From the NCBI GenBank assembly GCA_038496445.1, contig JALMLS010000253.1, forward strand, positions 118,298-182,297: a stretch of DNA of 64,000 nucleotides, given 5' to 3'. The translations under genes were made by a program, and so were the position numbers. Below the pieces are notes generated by a model, which was given only the letters and a program-made list of their open reading frames with translations, was not told the origin of the DNA and ran no database searches. Of the stretch, positions 1 through 10,776 are shown piece after piece (the stretch's first letter is position 1; each line of letters starts with the position of its first letter). The stretch is from Trichosphaerium sp. ATCC 40318 (Eukaryota; Discosea; Flabellinia; Trichosidae).

Positions 1-3000
1 TTAGCTTACTATGGTTTTTTCTGTATACCCTCCATGCATATTCTGCTTGAGGAGTACCGTACATGCCTTTACCATACCAACCTTCATCTAACCGCTGCAG
101 AGAAGCGAATCCTGTACTACAAATTTTAAGAGCAATGTCAAGTGAAGTACAATGCCAGAAAGGTACAAGAGTTGCATTAGTTGCTACGAAACAAAGTAAG
201 CATAAACCAATCTAACGTTGTCCTACCTTTTGCGCTACTTGATCGCATGTGCCATTTACGTAACCTCTCTATGGCAGTTGTACGAGCCACAAGTTCTTCT
301 GGTGTTGATTCGTCGGGCCTAATAAGATATCAGCCAAGTAAGTATGTTCAACAAGCTAACCATTTTGGCTTAAAAGCATCTTTGAAATGTCTTCCATGTA
401 GCTTTTTAAGCTCGCTTTTGAATTGTTTAAGGTGTTCACCATTTATAACAGCGATGATGTCTTTCACAGCAAAGAGTTCTTCTCCTAGAGTAGTACGGAG
501 TAGTTTCATTAAGCTGTCATATTCCTTCACATACATTAATAGTTTTTTTAATTCTCTATTACCTCTGTAAATGTACTACGCTTTATGACCATACTCTTGA
601 AGCTCTGACTTTCATCTAGGGCCCATTTTATACTCTTCATTCTTGATGAAAACTCGTAAGGGCAGTGCTTGTTCCCTAAATGACATCCAACTTCCACATT
701 GCCACAACGAGGACAACTAACTATTTCCACTTGTTCAAGAAAGAATCCACCAGTTCGGCATTTGCTACAAATAAGTGGAAGCCTTTATTGCGAAGAGTCA
801 ACATGGAGAAACGACTGTTTAGGCGGACGTACTTGGCATTGACAAGGTTATTATCTTCCAAGTGTTTAATCACCTTATACCATTTGTTATTACTACTCAT
901 GACACGTGCGTTTCCGAAAATATACAGCCCACATTTGGCCCTAGATAGACCAACACACATACGTTGCTCAGAGGATAAGTATCCCAAAGCCTTGCTGCGT
1001 ACCTAACAAAAACGTTCACTCATTAGGAACAAAGAAGAAAACGTACCAAAGACACAATAATGTACTCGTTTTCTTCTCCCTGGAACCTATCAATCGTTTG
1101 AACGTTTATATCATTCAGCTTCATATTGTTGCGTTTGAGCCTCAAAATCCTGACCTAAAAGCAGTGTTGGAAGAATCCAGTATTAAGACTAACCTGTCCA
1201 AGGTATGCTCCCAAAATTGTGATTGATGTTTGTTTTACACCATTACCAACCATCCAATTTGCAAGAGTGAGAACTAACTCAGCTTCCTTTACGTTTTCTT
1301 GGCTACGACTTCCAGTTGAGTTTTTTTCTTTATGATTGTGTGATAAAAAGAACAGAGAAGGCTCAACACACGTGCTCCTTGAGTTAGTTGAAACCTGTCG
1401 CCAGTCAGATGAGTTTTAAGAGAGCATTAGTACCCTTGGGCTGTCCTTCAAGTGCGGATATATTCCTGCAACACGAAGTAGTTCTGCAAACTCAGGACGC
1501 ATTCTATTTTGTTGTCCAAGTACAACAAGAGGAGCTAAATTGTTTACTAGACGCTCAAAAATAGATACATCAAAGTTGTTATTTCTCTTCAAATGATGCT
1601 CTTCTAAGTTTGGTCTCAATTGCTTGTGATCACCTGTTATTAAAGTTAATGCAGTTACCACGTGAACAAATGAGAGTTAATTACCAATTAATATTATGTG
1701 CTCAAGTGTAGGTTGCAGAGTAGCAATGAAGTTTGACTCTAACACTTCTGCTGCTTCTTCAACAATCAATACTTTTGGCTCTATCATAGCCATCAATTCG
1801 ACATTCAATGCAAATCCCGTAGTTGTCATTCCAATAATAGAAGAATCTTCAAGGATTTGCTCGTGAATTTGTCTCTTCAATTGTGCATGATCTTCTTGAG
1901 CTTCTTCGTATGCTTTGATTAACTTAGTAGATTTTTCTTTGGCTTTTTGCAGAAACCTAAAAAGCGAGTTAAGTCAATAAACTTAAGCGATGTTCCTTAC
2001 CTTGCTTTCCATATTGTAAATAGACGAATTCGTTGCTCCATATGCAAGTCTGTTAGATCATCTGTTGTTAATAATATTGAGTCTTTTGCACCATTGCTTT
2101 TAACGTTCACAGATAGATTCGAGAGTCTTACACGTCTGTAGTCAACATGAGTTCTACGAGCAAGTTGCCTGTGTTTTTCGATTTCTTCAACTTCTTCTTC
2201 ATCTATTTCTTCATGATCTTCCTTAGTTTTGAGATCATTCATATTAGAACTAATATACATCATTGTTTGAGTCGAAAAACCGTTTTAGTAAGACGCACTT
2301 TGGAGTCACGTGTGGTGATTGACTTTTTAAAATTTTCTTCAAACGTTTTGCAGGAATCCATTGTTTGAAGCCTTCAAACAAAGCGTTTCGCGTATTTTTC
2401 GTCAGATGATCTCTATCAACATCACCTACACTTAACTGCACAGTTGCGAGACTTCGTTTTTGTGCTATCGAAGCAGAAACCATAAAAATATCAAAATTTG
2501 AAGGGCTGGATAGCTTGTTAAAGTTAGTGGCAATCTTGGTCTCCAAAGTTCGTAGTGTATCTTTTGTGTTCATATAATCGCTGTAAATATCACGATCCAC
2601 TTTTCTAGAACTGAACAGAGATGTTTCCTTCTTGTATAGCATGTACGGTTCAAGAATCGGAAGCTGACAACTAAGCAAACATAAGTATTTTCAAAAGTAG
2701 AACTCATACCGTCCTCCAATACGCGTCATTGCCTTACAAAACTTTAAGCACGATGAAAGAAATTGATCCAAGCAGTGATTCTTGTAAGTTACAACAACAA
2801 CAGGGCCATCAGGATTAGCACTTAAGATCATCTCTGTCAACTTCAACGCAACATATGTCTACATAAAGAATAAACATTCTTGTAGCACGTAACCAAAAAT
2901 TTTAGTACTACCTTTCCAGCGCCTGGAGGACCTTGTATGAGAGCGATAGGATTTTTCATTACATTGGCTATAGCTTCAAACTGTGTATCATCTACCAACG

Positions 3001-5076
3001 TGCTAAACTACTTGTTAAATCTATTACATTAATAAAGTTATACCAAACGTGTTTATAGCTTGGAAGCTGAGATGAACGAATAATCATTGAATGCCCAGTG
3101 AGAGGTTTTATGTCTACTACACCTAAGTACTCAGGTATCTTTTCGTAAAATACACCTATGGGATTTATTATTTTCTAGTAGTACTACTTGAAACAACTTA
3201 CCATCTACAAGAGACTCTGAGAAAGGTAAACTATCAGAGGAGAAATCAAGCAATCTTTTCAGTACGGGCTGATATGCTCTGTAATATGCTGGACTTTCTA
3301 CCATAACAGCATTCTTCCATTTTGACATAGTTTCCAGGGCTTCATACGTGTCCATTTCTTCCACTTTGACTAGTATCGTATCCTTTTCTATCACGCAATT
3401 GACATTAGATTTTCCTACAAGAACAAAGAAAAGTACGTACTTGGGTCTGGTTCCTTGTTTATTACTGTAGCATAGACGACATTATCATCAAAAGTTCCAC
3501 TTCCAGAAAAACATAACAGGTTCCCTTGCATCAAGCTTCTTCCCTTTCTCCAATCTTTGCGTGCTTTGTGCGCTTTAGCTGTTAAGGCAATACCATATCC
3601 GCGACAATGAGGAGCAAAATATACACCAGCAAGGTTTACGTTTGTAAATACTTTAATATCACGTGGATCATATTCCTATTTTTTAGCGTAAGTATATACC
3701 TGTATACTACTAATGTCAAGTCATACGGCAGCAAGAATATTCTTCATGCCACGTGCAAGTGCAGTGAAGCAATCAGCTCGAAGTAATCGAAAATATGTAT
3801 CCAAATATTCATCGGCGTCGTCATAAGGCCCACTTGTTTTCACAATAGGTAGAGGCGTTTCTAAGATCGTCTCTTTGCCAATAAATTCTTCTAATAGTTG
3901 GAGTTAACACCACAACGGATAACAAAAGGACAGCTGAAATACCTTGAGCTGGAAATAACGACAGCTCGTGCCATTCCAAAAGTGACACGTGTTGAGTTGG
4001 AAGAATAGCCGAAACTAAATATTCAAGAACCTTGTTACCGCTTTCAGTATCAAGGCTCACCAACATCTCAAACAAAGGCATCACATTCCTGACATACTTG
4101 GGACAGTACTTTGCGAAAAGACCAAGAAATTCCCATAAATATTCTAACTCGCCACCCTGCTCTAATAAAGCAGCGTATGGATATACTGAGGATTGACTAA
4201 GCAGTGAACTATCTACTGTCGCTAGACCTTCAAAGAGTTTACTTCGTCTAAAAAATAATAGTGGTGAGCCTGATTCAACCAGCTGTACAAGTACCTTGAT
4301 GTGTCCTTTATTATTTGGAGCATTATAAAACATTTTCTTAGTACTATTGCAGTGACGGCAGAGTTCCATGATTTTGATACCATAAAGCCTTTCCAGACGT
4401 GCGGGAACTAGTGACATTAACAAAGAAAAAGAGGATACGGTGCATAAGAGGTGGTTACCTGAGTGATTAATGAAAAAACTTGAAGAGGTGTCTTTTTCAT
4501 GAGGATATTACCGAAAGCTCTACAATCTTCAGCGGCCTGGCAACGCACCCAAGTAAGAGATTTAGCCCAAAAAGAGCCCTTGTGTTCTCGGTAACTACCG
4601 CTGATGATATTTCCTTTTTGGAGTAACTCACGTAATAAAGCTAAAGCGACAGGATCCAAAACATTAAAATTAGAAGCCCTGGAAATAAAAAAAAATAATT
4701 AAAAAACACCAAACAAACCTTTGTCAAGAAAAAAAATCACGTGCCTGAACTTAATTTCGACTGTACTATCGTTCAAAAGAACGAGTTTGCCGAATAAGTC
4801 GTCATTTTGTTTGTTCAAGACGATGACTCTCCCTTTATTGAAATCTACGTTCGTCGACCTCTTGAAAGGTGATTTAAGCAATGGAGGATCGAACTTGTTC
4901 TGTTTCACTTTGTGATATGCGTTCGGCTTTTTTCCTTGCTTGGCGCTGTTCCCTTTAATACCTTTCTTGGCGTTTCTTTGCTTATTGGAAGCCTTTGGAG
5001 CCTTTGAACGCTTTGCGTTACGCTTACGATTATTGCGCTTCTTTGGAGGCGGTTTATTAGGTTGTCGCTCTGCCAT
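1..5076 (-). CDS. ZNFX1-like superfamily 1 RNA helicase with C-terminal ADP-ribosyltransferase-like domain (partial, runs off left edge)
   Basis: Multi-exon gene read leftwards from the ATG at 5076. The N-terminus is strongly basic (MAERQPNKPPPKKRNNRKRN), followed by a long helical region (about 4660-3100). The helicase core shows Walker A QGPPGAGKT (about 2912-2935), motif II as VEEAAEV (about 1750-1770), LIGDHKQLRP, QQNRMRPEF (about 1490-1510) and the C-terminal RMCVGLSRAK (about 915-945). DHKQLRP joins cleanly to LIG across a 51-nt intron (1634-1684). These are the signatures of the UPF1-like ZNFX1 helicases, which bind RNA in antiviral or small-RNA pathways. A Cys/His cluster (CPRCGN..CHLGNKHC, about 650-720) follows, but I see no array of NF-X1 fingers. 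After two more short introns, positions 1-180 encode PFWHCTSLDIALKICSTGF and DEGWYGKGMYGT, which resemble the H and Y motifs of the ART/PARP fold. The third catalytic residue would lie beyond the window. Family call strong; ART call inferred from motifs. Confidence 0.85.
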
Positions 5077-5549
5077 GAGATAACCTTGCTCTCAGAGACT
5101 TAACTACACTACGGCGTCAAAAACAATCAAGAATAGTTTTGACATTTTGAAGCTGTCAAAACCAAGCCTGATAATTTTTTGTCTGATACTAATCTATCCG
5201 TAAGTGTACTTTTTCTGTTACTTACTTCTTTGCATTCCCTTTATATATCTTAATGATTGCAACAACAGAAATTAAACCAACGCTGAAGAGCATGAAACCA
5301 ACCAAAAAGCAAAAAACAGCCAAAACACTGAAGTTAGCTCAATATTTTTATTAGAGCTAGCCTTGCTTTATATGTAGTTTACTTGTTCTTTAACTACTTC
5401 TTGCAATTTCAGAGAAACGCTCCAACTTAAAGTGCTAGCGAATAACAGCCTAATATACTGGAAAACCAGATTTCTTACCATGTAAACAAAGGTCAACTAT
5501 TTTCAACAAATTAAGAGAAGAATTGGAATGTAAACAACCTCAGATTACA
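5077..5549. other. Intergenic spacer between divergent genes
   Basis: About 470 nt, AT-rich, between the start of the helicase gene on the minus strand and the start of the AlkB-like pseudogene on the plus strand. It should hold both promoters. I see no ORF with coding character and no RNA gene. Confidence 0.5.
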
Positions 5550-6143
5550 ATGTTTGGTAAGAAGGTTAATATACCTCGCTTACAGCAATGGGTGGCCGAT
5601 CCAGGTAATACTTCATTGTCAGCAAGAAATACCACGAGGCTCAGTTTTTCCTCTTTTTTTCGTTCTTTTTGATTGATAGTTTTCTATAGGTGTTAAAGCG
5701 GAGTTATTTCTGAAAACAACACAACTACCTTGGTTTCCAGAGATTTTAGAAATCAAGAAACAAATTGAAGGCATTCTAGACTTTAAATTCGATTGTTGTT
5801 TGATACAACTGTACAAAAATGGAAAAGATAGCAATGGATACCACAGTGATCGTGAAGCAAATCATAAAGTAACTTACAATACCTCTATAATAACAACTTC
5901 ATAAATATGGTATTGTATTAATCATACGTTTAGGGAAAGAATGTAATTGCATCTGTATCTGTGGCCACAAGACGTTTTGTTTATAAGGATAATTATGATA
6001 AAAAGAATTAAGTTGAGTATAAGCTTATATCAAGTAGCTTGATTGTTATGGCAGGTGATACACAAAAGCACTGGAAGAACGCTATCCTCAAACAACCTAA
6101 AATAACAGAACCAAGGAATAATCTAACGTTCAGAAAGTCTTAA
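5550..6143 (+). pseudogene. AlkB-family 2-oxoglutarate/Fe(II) dioxygenase homologue, broken
   Basis: Three exons read in phase: ATG at 5550, introns about 5605-5689 and 5868-5933. The N-terminal exon gives KKVNIPRLQQWV, exon 2 gives CCLIQLYKNGKDSNGYHSDRE (AlkB core with the HxD iron ligands), exon 3 gives NVIASVSVATRRFVYKDN and, further on, EPRNNLTFRKS (the RxNxTFR end that binds 2-oxoglutarate). Two lesions are visible. An in-frame TAA at 6009-6011 splits the reading frame, which then continues in the same frame for 43 codons to the next TAA at 6141-6143. Also, where AlkB proteins carry the second iron-binding His (W-x-H), this sequence has WKN. The family repairs or demethylates alkylated nucleic acid; this copy is most likely inactive. 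TAA is used as a true stop elsewhere in the window, so recoding is unlikely. Confidence 0.75.
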
Positions 6144-6416
6144 CATATTCAATGTACATTAGGTATGCTATTTAATAAAAGTATGCTTATACGCTTTGAG
6201 GTTTCTCGTGGACGACAAACATTCTGGAGAAGTCATGTTGTTGCTGTACTAGGCGAAAGAAATTGGTATCAAAAGTGCAAAATGACAGCTAAAACACGTG
6301 CTTAAAATACTAGACAGTCATGATGGCATTCAGGTTTCACTTGTAGCGATTTATGATAAAGGTACATTTTATTTCTACATTGCAAAGCACGTGATGTGCA
6401 TTGTTGGTTATACGTT
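6144..6416. other. Short spacer with a possible KH-domain relic
   Basis: Spacer between two convergent genes. On the plus strand about 6183-6250 reads ALRFLVDDKHSGEVM, which faintly resembles the start of a KH RNA-binding domain, but stops follow at once and no gene can be built. Treated as a relic or chance. Confidence 0.25.
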
Positions 6417-9400
6417 TTAGCACTGGCTATTTCCTATGATTGTAATGATAGTTACAAGAGGGAATCCAGAATCACCTGATCCATTTTGTTGACTGAAAGG
6501 TGTTGATACAATAGTAAGATCCACTTCATCGTTTTGAGAGTCACAAATAGGATTAGCGTCCAAAGGCAAAGATATACTCGCAGGCACATTAACATTTCTA
6601 TTGTATCAAACGTCAGAGTGAGCAAAAACCATTAAAATGAATCGAATCGTGGACTTACACTGAAATTGGTGATCCTGCTCCGCTTATGTCAAACTTAACT
6701 GATCCAACTGGACCTACTACAGATGCTTCGATAGTTATACTTGCTGTTTGAACAGCAGTAACGTTGATAATATTCCCATTGAATAATGCTTCTTTCAAAA
6801 CAGTTGTTCCACTTAACAATTTGATACTTGGTACTGTAGAGCAAGAAGCATCTCCAGAAACTGGTGCAGAAAAAGCATCATCTGGTACAGAACCATCCGT
6901 ATTCCGCCTGATAATCTCGGCCATTGTAACTTGACGTACTTCCTCAAGTTCCTCTAGAGAAAAGGTTGTTAGATTATCAAACCGCTATAGGGTCTTCTGT
7001 AACTTGGTTTCGTACGTTGAGTAAGACCAGGCTCATTTACACCTGGTAGATTGCCAAAAGAAGGTAGTCCCTCATACCAGAACCTATCGCCATCTCTAGC
7101 ACGTCTGAACTGATCAAGAAGAATTCTTGATGATGTACGACCAAGTACTGATCCTATTTCTCTCTTTTCAGCCATCGAAGCAAACCATGGATCCAAAGCA
7201 GAAAGTTTCTTGTATATCTTTAAAAAGTAGTAAGTACGGCATGCTTCAATCGTCTCATTCATCGATGCGTACCTCTCTTGTGTTTGTGGCTAAGTTTGGT
7301 ACGTCAGGGAATTGATCAAGCCATGATTCGAAACAAGCAAGATCGTCAATTTCTGACTGAGGAGTGGAATTACAAGTATCATATAAACTCTTTGTCCCAG
7401 GAACCAATGGATTCCAGCTCTTGAATACAGTTTCGAAATCTGGTACACCATTATCACGTGCACGTGCCATGTTCAAAGATACAACATCTGAAATAATCAT
7501 TAGTAGAGCAAGACGGTGTTGAAGCGGCGTAAAAAACTGTAACGTGTTGCGTACCAATGCCGGTATTTGATTCTGTTGGAATGTTGAAGTTTCGTAAAAT
7601 ATCTGAGACCATGTGATCAACTTCCTCTATTGGTGTGTACAAGATAGCACGTGCAATATTATCTAAAGTGCCACCAGCACAAGCCTTTCAAACAAACAGT
7701 GAAAAAAGACAAACGTGTGAACAAGTCACTTGACTTTTGGAAAGAAACAACTAGGGAAAGCAGGTAAATATAGTGTACCATTCTTAATGGGAAGACAGGT
7801 CCACCGTTTCCTGTTCCTTGTATAAGAATACCTCCCCACCCCAGAGTACTATCGAGGTTGCCACATTTATCGACTGTAGGTGTTAAATCAAGGATAGCAG
7901 AATGGCCGTAACGTGCTGAAACAGCGCTGAAAAGAATGGAAACACGTGGATCGACAGACGGTTTGTGTCCATGCCACTTTCTAGAAAAATGGTAAGAATA
8001 CCAAAGTAGGAAGCTTGTATTACCCAACGTATCTGGCCATTTGATAGTCTCCAATGAGCTTAGGTAACCACTCGTTGTAAACAACGTGTTGATATTGAGC
8101 TATGTTCAAAGTTCTTGCTTTTTGGAATAACTGCTCATCAGTCCAAGAAGGGTGCTTTAAAAACAATGTCAAAAAAACAAAAAGGAGAATCAGTTAAGTT
8201 GATTGCGTACTTTGGCTTTTTGTTCTTTTGCAAGTCTATTGTGTTCAAGGTGCATTATATGATGTACTGAATTAAGCCCCTGTTGGGAGGACCCTCTTTC
8301 ATCTCCACTAGTAAACACAGTCTCTAAAGGGTCGCCAGTATGTGTTCCTGCGACAATTGGTGTCTCTAAAAACAGCGATTAACAAAAGAATTAACATGTT
8401 TGATGGCTAACGTGTCGTTACTACGCTTGGCATAGTATTAAATAGCTTCCTTCTTTCTGGATTTTCCACGCCAACTCTAGGGTTATCAGGATTATAAGCG
8501 GAGGTCCATTCATGATCTTCTACAATCATTTCACCGCCAACATCTGAAAGGGTTTAGTACGCAGAGAAAAAAAGCAGATAGCAGCTACAAGCAAACAAAC
8601 GCTACTCTCCTAAAATGGCGTTCTGTATTGGTGTTGTAACGTACTTGTTCTGAAGGCGTCTAAGTATGTCTGGTTGTTCCAATAAACAGTTGAAAGGTCA
8701 AGATATGGTGTTTGTTGGTTTAAAGGATCTCGTACACCATCAACAAACACTACTTTTGATTTTCCAATACTTATAGGCGTTTTAAAGGTTACGTTGGTCT
8801 TTCTTCTAAATGGGGGGAAAGCTAAAACGAGAAAAAGTAAATACAACTCATATTTTTGGAAGAGGTAAAAACCGAGAAAAAAACTTCTTGTTCTTGGTCT
8901 ACACAATCACAATGAGAATAATTAACTAACGTACGAAAGAAAAGAAACGGATCATCGTCGCGCACGATAAGCGTATCCATATTTTCGGGAAGATTAGGGT
9001 TAGAAATTGTATCGAATTTGCTGGTCTAAAAAAAGTTAAAAATAGATCCCATATTGAATCTATTTTGTGAAACAAAAACATTTTAAAAGATTAACTTTAA
9101 AAAATGATCACGTGATTTAAAAATTTAAAAAGATCTTCGAACTGAATAGATAAAAAGGCCGTTGATGAAAAAAAAAGCCTACATAAACGTACTAGGGTCA
9201 TATCGTGCATAATGAACTGCCCAAAGAACGTATGAAAAAGATTTATCCTCTTGATGTTTAATTGAGCTCTTGGGTTTTGTGGCTTACCAAGAAGCCCTAG
9301 AGTTACATCTCGTACTCTAGGTCTTCCATTAAGTGTCGGTGTTTCGAAAGGAGGCGATGTATCGTTGTAACCAACGCCCTCTTTTGTTCGTAACATAACA

Positions 9401-9558
9401 GTGTTAGGAGTTCCCAGTGTTGGGTTCGCTAAGTTGTTACAATAGCCGTCTATAGACCTCAGCGTTAGGTCTGATCCTGTACATACAGTAGATAAAACGC
9501 TAGACGAGAATAGCGATAATACTACTAGCAGTGTGATAGATGAGTAGTTGTTATGCAT
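6417..9558 (-). CDS. Secreted animal-type haem peroxidase (peroxinectin-like)
   Basis: Starts at the ATG at 9558 with a hydrophobic signal peptide (SSITLLVVLSLFSSSVLS) and ends at the TAA at 6417, with roughly ten short introns. Hallmarks of the animal haem peroxidase superfamily appear in order: the distal-His segment FFGQFIMHDMT (about 9195-9225), the SAVSARYGHS segment with the proximal His (about 7895-7925), and LLDQFRRARDGDRFWYEGL (about 7070-7125). The last part of the domain, EIIRRNTDGSVPDDAF, is followed by about 130 residues resembling a beta-sandwich module with GSVKFDISG (about 6655-6700). Family members use hydrogen peroxide to oxidise halides or phenols outside the cell or in vacuoles, in defence and adhesion. 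The active-site residues look intact, so activity is expected. Substrate unknown. Confidence 0.9.
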
Positions 9559-10091
9559 TGGATGATGTGGGAATATGGAAAAGAATAGAATTTTCTATCC
9601 AAACACTGAAAACACAACATCGAACAAAAATAAAACGCGCGCTAGCGGCGTGAAAATTGAGCTCAACCGAAACAGTCCTCGAAATAGCTTAAAGAACACA
9701 TTGGAGAAAACTGCAAAGCTGTACACAAACTTGACGGCATGGCGTGTAATTTTCTGACAACGTACGAACAGCAATAATATCCAAACATACAAAGATGTAA
9801 GATAATACAAAGTCTGATATTATCAAATAATAACAAAGTGCACAGGTAGGTGCTTTTCTAATGAAGTTTATTTATTTTTAAATCTCCATATTAATCACTC
9901 TAATAACACTTGTATAAACTACTAGAAGGTCGAACCTATAAAAAAAAAAACCGTTAAACACGTCAGAGTTTTGAGCCAACGCACAAACAATTTTCTGAAA
10001 ATTTTAAGAGTTGTTTTCTGACACTACATAATACCTACAACGTTGCCACGTGTTTTTTTAACTATTTCTAGGTGGCACTCTTATTTCAAAA

Positions 10092-10120
10092 AAAGCACCA
10101 CACTATTGTGGTATTGCTTT
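10092..10120. other. Inverted repeat (hairpin)
   Basis: AAAGCA pairs with TGCTTT and, inside, CCACA pairs with TGTGG around a CTAT loop, with a 3-nt bulge. It lies about 540 nt upstream of the peroxidase start. Seen directly; role unknown. Confidence 0.45.
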
Positions 10121-10391
10121 GAGCGTATTTCTACGCGTGTAGCAAGGTAATAGCTTCGCCCTATTTAAATCAGCCCCAAATTTGTTTAAAAAAGCCTTTG
10201 TACGCGTATGCTAAGCGCGCCCTCGCGTATGGAACGTTAATTCAACGGTTTCGTATATATTTTCTTACACGCCTGTGAATGGTGAATCTAGCAAATCACA
10301 AACGGAACAAAGGGATTTATTTCTCCTTTTTTTTCGACCTGAGGCAGATATATTACAACAAGTTGTTGATGTGAATAATCTTGTTATTGCT

Positions 10392-10401
10392 ATTGGCCAA
10401 T
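10392..10401. promoter_or_regulatory. ATTGGCCAAT palindrome (paired inverted CCAAT boxes)
   Basis: A perfect 10-bp palindrome containing a CCAAT box on each strand, about 830 nt upstream of the peroxidase ATG. The same 10-mer recurs at 10627 and 44967, always outside genes. CCAAT boxes are bound by NF-Y in eukaryotes; binding here is inference. Confidence 0.4.
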
Positions 10402-10626
10402 TTGACTCAGCGCAAAAAGAGCAGGCTTAGTAGTTGTTTTGGGAAATGGTAATTAGCTACTCTGCGAAGGGAGCTCACTGCATTTTGAAACTGCACGTAA
10501 CCCTGAGTTGTAATGATTGTGGTACCCTCTGCATTGAAATTACATTTATTGCCGGACATTTTACATCATACCTTGGCTAGACTATTTGCCCCTTGTACCT
10601 TGACCCAGATACTATTTATTACTCTT

Positions 10627-10636
10627 ATTGGCCAAT
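10627..10636. promoter_or_regulatory. ATTGGCCAAT palindrome (second copy)
   Basis: Same 10-mer as at 10392, 235 nt further from the peroxidase gene and about 150 nt from the 3' end of the BAR-RhoGAP gene. Confidence 0.4.
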
Positions 10637-10776
10637 ACGTTATTGATTCATCACAGGCTAGCTTCTTTTTTTAATTCTGTTTTTTTTTTAATGTATTTTT
10701 GTTTTACAAATATGTGCTATGTTCGAATAGTGTAATTTTTTTTTGTTGCTGTTTTGCTGTCAGTTTTTTTATTATT

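Larger units (their letters stand above)
9559..10776. other. 1.2-kb non-coding region upstream of the peroxidase gene
   Basis: The largest gene-free stretch on the left side. It contains two copies of the palindrome ATTGGCCAAT, a strong hairpin at 10092-10120, one CACGTG and long T runs near 10680-10770. No convincing ORF on either strand. Because the genes on both sides are minus-strand, this is the peroxidase promoter plus the downstream region of the BAR-RhoGAP gene. Confidence 0.55.

Noticed and set aside
5550-6143. Non-standard genetic code (TAA read as an amino acid) to explain the AlkB gene
   Set aside because: TAA ends many well-supported genes in the window, including the peroxidase, RNase III-like, Smr and phosphatase genes, at natural domain ends.
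6180-6370. KH-domain gene
   Set aside because: Only about 15 residues resemble a KH start and stops follow directly; no splice path restores a domain.
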